A stretch of DNA of 8,614 nt, taken from the NCBI GenBank assembly GCA_937894935.1, contig CALAYC010000352.1:1-8614 (forward strand), read 5' to 3'. A model generated the notes under the pieces. That model ran no database searches, was not told the origin of the DNA, and saw only the letters and a program-made list of their open reading frames with translations. The first letter of the stretch is position 1, and every line of letters starts with the position of its first letter. This DNA is from an uncultured Verrucomicrobiota bacterium (GTDB lineage: Bacteria > Verrucomicrobiota > Verrucomicrobiia > Limisphaerales > JADLHS01). Below, one piece after another: positions 5,619 through 8,614 of this stretch. The translations under genes were made by a program, and so were the position numbers.

Positions 5619-5624
5619 ATTATA
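5619..5624 (-). promoter_or_regulatory. candidate -10 box for the NIPSNAP gene
   Basis: A perfect TATAAT lies on the minus strand at 5624-5619, about 72 nt upstream of the NIPSNAP ATG. The sequence 17 nt upstream (tttctg) is a poor -35 box. It is a plausible promoter, in the right place downstream of the composite palindrome, but weakly supported. Confidence 0.35.
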
Positions 5625-5725
5625 GAAATGCAGATGGGAAGCAGAAAGTCGCACCGCTTTGATCGCCTCAAGGTGCATTATCTAACCGGAAGATCATTCT
5701 TCGCGCACCTGAATGCGCCGTCGCC

Positions 5726-5838
5726 GCTGCGCTTTGCCGACGCAGCCCAAAAGCCTCCCGAGCGCCGGTCTCCGGTCCGGGTGAGTCTGGCGTGTATCAG
5801 CGGCGATAACCAACGCGTCGGACCGGAGATCGGCACTC
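5726..5838. repeat. composite palindromic repeat after the propeller gene
   Basis: The larger palindrome pairs gagcgccggtctccggtccg (5760-5779) with cggaccggagatcggcactc (5819-5838): 18 of 20 positions match, and the two exceptions are transitions that can pair as G-U in RNA. The loop is 39 nt. A second hairpin lies beside it, gctgcg (5726-5731) with cgcagc (5741-5746). The large palindrome begins 4 nt beyond the propeller gene's stop codon, so it may help end that transcript, although no T tract follows. It has the look of a dispersed verrucomicrobial repeat. The rest of 5547-5841 holds no gene that I can support. Confidence 0.75.
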
Positions 5839-5841
5839 CCT

Positions 5842-6948
5842 TTACTCCGCAATGTTCACCAATCGCAACGCACCGACGCCGCCGGGATTCCAGTTCGTAA
5901 AGAGAATGTAAACTTCCTGTTCGCGTCCGCGCCCGGTGATATACCACGCGGCATCGTGCAGATGTTGTGCATCGGTATAACCGAGTTCTTCCTTCGGCTT
6001 GACGGTGGAGACGATAGCGCGTTTCTTGAGATTGATAATATAAAGCGGTCCCGGCGATTTATCCGGCCCGTTGAGACACGCGGCGAGCGCGTAGTCGCCC
6101 CAGACATCCACGTCGCACAACCACGTTCCCGCCGGCAAACCCGAGATTTCCGTAAGCAAACGACTCTTCCGTTTGACCCGCTTCATTTGACCTTCGGGGC
6201 GCGCGGAAAAAAGCAGATCATCGTTCGCCTTGTCATACGTGACGCCATGCAACGTCATCGAAAAGCGTTTGCCACCGCCGTAATGTTCACCCTGCCAACG
6301 GAACGGTTGCACGTCCGCGGCCATGAAGCGTTGCTGCGCATAACCGTCCACCACCCACAATTCTTCTGAACTCGCGAATGCAACATCCGTCGGAGCGAAA
6401 CCTTTGTTCGTGGTGTAAGACCCGAACGTCGGTTTCACGAGCGTTTCGACATTTTGAAATGCGGTGTCGGTGAGATAAACCTGGCCCGACTTGTTATCCG
6501 CCGCTGCGACGAGCGGTGTGTTTCTTCGACGCGGCAAAAGATCTGCGCCATGCAGGTTGCCGTTCGTGAATGCCGGATTTCCCGCGACGATCCACGAGTT
6601 TTGCAGTTTGTTGCTGAACCCGATCCAGCCGACGCTTTCGAGTCCCCAATAAACAACGTCCCGCTCTTTATCCACAATGACCGTTCCATGCGCCTGAACA
6701 ACAGACGGAACTTCTGGCGGCACCGGCATGCGATCGCGCGCCGCAACAAATTTCCAGAATCCCTGCCCGCTGACTTTCAATTCCGGCGTGGCTTTCATTG
6801 CGGCCGGCGCGCGCACTGGTCCTTTAGCCTCGACCACGAACGGAAGTTGATTCGTGCTCTGTGCGGCGTATTCGTTGTCCGGAACATAATGCGCGTGCGT
6901 GACAACAAGCGGGCACAGCAATATCGCCATCAGGAAAATTCGTTTCAT
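5842..6948 (-). CDS. exported beta-propeller (NHL-like) protein, function unknown
   Basis: This 368-residue protein starts with a Sec signal, MKRIFLMAILLCPLVVTHA (1-19). The body has repeated short strands of the NHL/SMP-30-like six-bladed propeller type: GTVIVDKERDVVYWGLESV (88-106), SGQVYLTDTAF (154-164), PTDVAFASSEELWVVDGY (186-203), LHGVTYDKANDDLLFSARPE (233-252), LCDVDVWGDYALAACL (277-292) and AQHLHDAAWYI (327-337) before the C-terminal VGALRLVN. The P-T-D-V-A-F-x(4)-L-W-V-V-D-G-Y stretch is the clearest NHL-type blade. I recognise no catalytic signature; a sugar- or peptide-binding or lyase role is possible. ATG at 6946-6948 is chosen because it begins the signal peptide; a TTG seven codons upstream is less likely. 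It lies 41 nt downstream of xth on the same strand and may be co-transcribed. Confidence 0.75.
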   Translation of the reverse strand: MKRIFLMAILLCPLVVTHAHYVPDNEYAAQSTNQLPFVVEAKGPVRAPAAMKATPELKVSGQGFWKFVAARDRMPVPPEVPSVVQAHGTVIVDKERDVVYWGLESVGWIGFSNKLQNSWIVAGNPAFTNGNLHGADLLPRRRNTPLVAAADNKSGQVYLTDTAFQNVETLVKPTFGSYTTNKGFAPTDVAFASSEELWVVDGYAQQRFMAADVQPFRWQGEHYGGGKRFSMTLHGVTYDKANDDLLFSARPEGQMKRVKRKSRLLTEISGLPAGTWLCDVDVWGDYALAACLNGPDKSPGPLYIINLKKRAIVSTVKPKEELGYTDAQHLHDAAWYITGRGREQEVYILFTNWNPGGVGALRLVNIAE

Positions 6949-6989
6949 GCGTGCGCGCAGCTTAACCAACCGCTATCGCATGAAAAGCT

Positions 6990-7742
6990 CTACTTCAGTT
7001 CGATTGAAATCGGACAGTGATCGCTGCCCATGACGTGCGACAAAATACCGGCACGTTTCAATCGCGGTCGCAGCGCCGGTGAAATCAGAAAGTAATCAAT
7101 GCGCCAACCGACATTTCGCGCTCGTGCCCCGCTCATCGGACTCCACCACGTGTAATGATTCGGGCCTTTCTCAAACTCGCGGAACGTATCAATGAACCCT
7201 GCTTCAATCAGCGCGCTGAAACCGGCGCGTTCTTCAGGCGTGAACCCGTGGTTCTTCACGTTGGCTTTGGGATTCGCAAGATCAATTTCCGTGTGCGCCA
7301 CGTTCATGTCGCCACAGAAAATCACCGGCTTCTTCTTCTCCAACTGCTTCAGAAAATAGAGGAAATCCTTGTCCCACTGTTGCCGATACGCGAGCCGCGT
7401 CAGTTCGCGTTTGGAATTCGGCACATAGACATTCACCAGGAAAAAGTCTTCGTACTCTGCCGTGAGCACGCGACCCTCTTTATCGTGCTCCGGTTTGCCG
7501 AGATGCGGCGTGACTTTGATTGGACGTTCTTTCGTGAAGATAGCCGTGCCGGAATAACCCTTCTTTTCCGCGCAGTTCCAAAATGTCGTGTAATGCGCGG
7601 GCCAGAGTTGCTCCACCTGGTCCGGACTGCATTTCACTTCCTGCAGACAAAGAATGTCCGGTTTTTCGGCGTCGAGAAACTCGAGAAAGTTTTTCTTCAG
7701 AACGGCGCGCAGGCCGTTGACGTTCCAGGAAATCAGTTTCAT
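6990..7742 (-). CDS. xth: exodeoxyribonuclease III (AP endonuclease)
   Basis: This 250-residue enzyme is a complete member of the ExoIII/APE1 (EEP) family, of the usual length. Catalytic and metal-binding motifs are all present: ISWNVNGLRA with Asn7, LCLQEVK with Glu35, NVYVPN with Tyr106, GDMNVAHTEIDLANPK with Asp145 and Asn147, WRIDYFL with Asp216, and GSDHCPI with the Asp241-His242 pair. It cleaves DNA at abasic sites and removes 3'-blocking groups or nucleotides in cytoplasmic base-excision repair. The form is closer to B. subtilis ExoA and APE1 than to E. coli Xth, judging by the M-K-L-I-S-W-N-V-N-G-L-R-A opening. The start is ATG at 7740-7742; no ribosome binding site is evident. The propeller gene follows after 41 nt. 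Confidence 0.97.
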   Translation of the reverse strand: MKLISWNVNGLRAVLKKNFLEFLDAEKPDILCLQEVKCSPDQVEQLWPAHYTTFWNCAEKKGYSGTAIFTKERPIKVTPHLGKPEHDKEGRVLTAEYEDFFLVNVYVPNSKRELTRLAYRQQWDKDFLYFLKQLEKKKPVIFCGDMNVAHTEIDLANPKANVKNHGFTPEERAGFSALIEAGFIDTFREFEKGPNHYTWWSPMSGARARNVGWRIDYFLISPALRPRLKRAGILSHVMGSDHCPISIELK

Positions 7743-7819
7743 CGCGGCCCGAGATTACCCGCGGACGCGCTTTAACACAGTTCTAATTCACTGTGCGCGC
7801 CCGCGGATATTTCCCGAAC
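7743..7819. other. short intergenic with weak hairpin
   Basis: The 77-nt gap between the glycoside hydrolase stop and xth contains cacagt (7776-7781) pairing with actgtg (7790-7795) around an 8-nt loop, and a direct repeat cccgcgga (7758-7765 and 7800-7807). The hairpin lies some 25 nt after the hydrolase stop and could end that transcript, but it lacks a T tract. I see no convincing promoter for xth. Confidence 0.3.
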
Positions 7820-8614
7820 TCACTGGACCGGTTCGAGCGCGATCAAGCCCACGTCGATAAACTGTCCGCCGCTCGTCTGACGACAATGAACCGCAATCAG
7901 ATTCTTGCCCGGCTTCAACGCCGCTTTCGCCGCTTCGCTGATGGCAAACGTGCCATAGCCCGTCGTATAGCCGCGCAAGCGCGCCGCCTCGACGCCGTTC
8001 AAATACACCTCAGCATCTTCATCGTGATGCAGCCACAATTCGAGATACGGCAGCTGCTCAGCCGTCAATTCCACTTCACGACGCAACCAGATTTCCGGCG
8101 TGGTCCACAACGTACCGATACGTGCGCCAGGCGTGCCATCGGAACCGAACCCGCCGTAACCCACTGCCCATTTCGAATCGCCGAATCCGGGTTTGTTCCA
8201 ATACTCGCCCGGACGATTCGTCGTGTAGCGCCATTGCCCGCCGGATACGTCCGCCGCCGGCACCAACGTCGTTACTTTGGGCGGCGCGCCGTAAAGCAGA
8301 CGATTCACCGCCGCGATTTTCTCAACGTCCATTTTCATCATCGCGCGATCGTACGTAAGCAACCCATTCACTTCACCTTCCACATCGGTCGTCTGCGTAT
8401 AAACCGCGGCGCTCAATCCTTTTTCACCGGTCAACAGCCACGTCCGTTTAATCATAGCGACGTAAGCATCGGTCAACGCTTCCTTCGTCTGATAAGTCTC
8501 ATAACCCCAATTACGGTCGCCTTGCCACAGATGCCCACGTATCGGCAAACCGAGTCCGCCGAACTCACCTAACACCGCAGCACGCGCTTTTTCCAACGGC
8601 GGTACGCCTGGTCC
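7820..8614 (-). CDS. glycoside hydrolase family 2-like enzyme, C-terminal part
   Basis: The frame is open from the right edge to TGA at 7820-7822, giving 264 residues. Residues 14-22 (VLGEFGGLG) carry the expected catalytic nucleophile Glu17, placed as in the last strand of a GH2 TIM barrel. HLWQGDRNWGYETY and the helix EALTDAYVAMIKRTWLL follow, then GLSAAVYTQTTDVEGEVNGLLTYDR (split across about 66-90), which closes the barrel. The final 140 residues (about 125-264) form an extra beta-rich module of the galactose-binding-like type: WRYTTNRPGEYW, LWTTPEIWLRREVEL, LELWLHHDEDAEVYLNGVEA and NLIAVHCRQTSGGQFIDVGL. The exact substrate (galactoside, mannoside, glucuronide) cannot be told without the N-terminal part. 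It is probably exported, but the signal peptide would lie outside the window. Confidence 0.88.
   Translation of the reverse strand, partial: GPGVPPLEKARAAVLGEFGGLGLPIRGHLWQGDRNWGYETYQTKEALTDAYVAMIKRTWLLTGEKGLSAAVYTQTTDVEGEVNGLLTYDRAMMKMDVEKIAAVNRLLYGAPPKVTTLVPAADVSGGQWRYTTNRPGEYWNKPGFGDSKWAVGYGGFGSDGTPGARIGTLWTTPEIWLRREVELTAEQLPYLELWLHHDEDAEVYLNGVEAARLRGYTTGYGTFAISEAAKAALKPGKNLIAVHCRQTSGGQFIDVGLIALEPVQ

Noticed and set aside
5628..5947. Overlapping open frames on both strands between the NIPSNAP and propeller genes
   Set aside because: They mostly translate the palindromic repeat (5726-5838) and the end of the propeller gene; low-complexity R/S/G-rich products argue against real genes.
7793..8572. 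A 259-codon + strand open frame opposite the glycoside hydrolase
   Set aside because: The minus strand encodes clear GH2 motifs over the whole interval; the + strand translation is Arg-rich and has no family signature, as expected of an antisense shadow in GC-rich DNA.
1..8614. CRISPR array, tRNA, rRNA, insertion sequence or integrase
   Set aside because: I saw no regularly spaced repeats, tRNA-like cloverleaf, rRNA segment or transposase/integrase motifs on either strand; the only tandem repeat is the short gaaccacgc run.

Overview
The window looks like a chromosomal segment from a Verrucomicrobia/Planctomycetes-type (PVC) bacterium, most likely a soil or freshwater verrucomicrobium of the Pedosphaera/Limisphaerales kind. 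This is inferred from the DUF1553-DUF1501 gene pair, an exported two-domain NIPSNAP protein, a family 2 glycoside hydrolase with an extra C-terminal domain, a near-absence of Shine-Dalgarno sequences, and intergenic palindromes of a type I recall as common in such genomes. No marker gene fixes the taxon.

Layout. On the + strand, positions 1-2164 hold the 3' part of a DUF1553 gene and a complete Tat-signal DUF1501 gene 4 nt downstream: the classic exported 'planctomycete' pair. Positions 2165-3911 are an accessory, decaying island. It contains a long palindrome at the DUF1501 stop codon, a minus-strand toxin-antitoxin pair (RelE/ParE-type toxin and PF09720-type antitoxin), an orphan 35-codon DUF1501 tail, further palindromes, a truncated DUF4238 gene, a doubtful 45-codon ORF and a frameshifted, internally deleted nucleotidyltransferase gene. 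From 3912 to 8614 every gene is on the minus strand: a Bax-inhibitor-1-like membrane protein, the NIPSNAP protein, an exported beta-propeller protein, exodeoxyribonuclease III, and the C-terminal part of a family 2 glycoside hydrolase running off the right edge.

How the genes relate. The DUF1553/DUF1501 pair forms one transcription unit and is exported. The antitoxin and toxin genes overlap by 4 nt and have a clear sigma70-like promoter so close to the antitoxin ATG that the mRNA should be leaderless. The BI-1 and NIPSNAP genes appear to be separate units: a hairpin terminator for NIPSNAP is followed by a TTGACA-16-TACGGT promoter for BI-1, which has its own rho-independent terminator. xth and the propeller gene are 41 nt apart and may be co-transcribed. 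The hydrolase, propeller, NIPSNAP and DUF1553/1501 products fit an exported polymer-degradation lifestyle, but nothing here ties them into one pathway.

I did not find a clear new defence, CRISPR or biosynthetic system. The most unusual structure is the toxin-antitoxin cassette plus palindrome, which fits exactly between an intact DUF1501 gene end and a second, 84% identical DUF1501 gene end.
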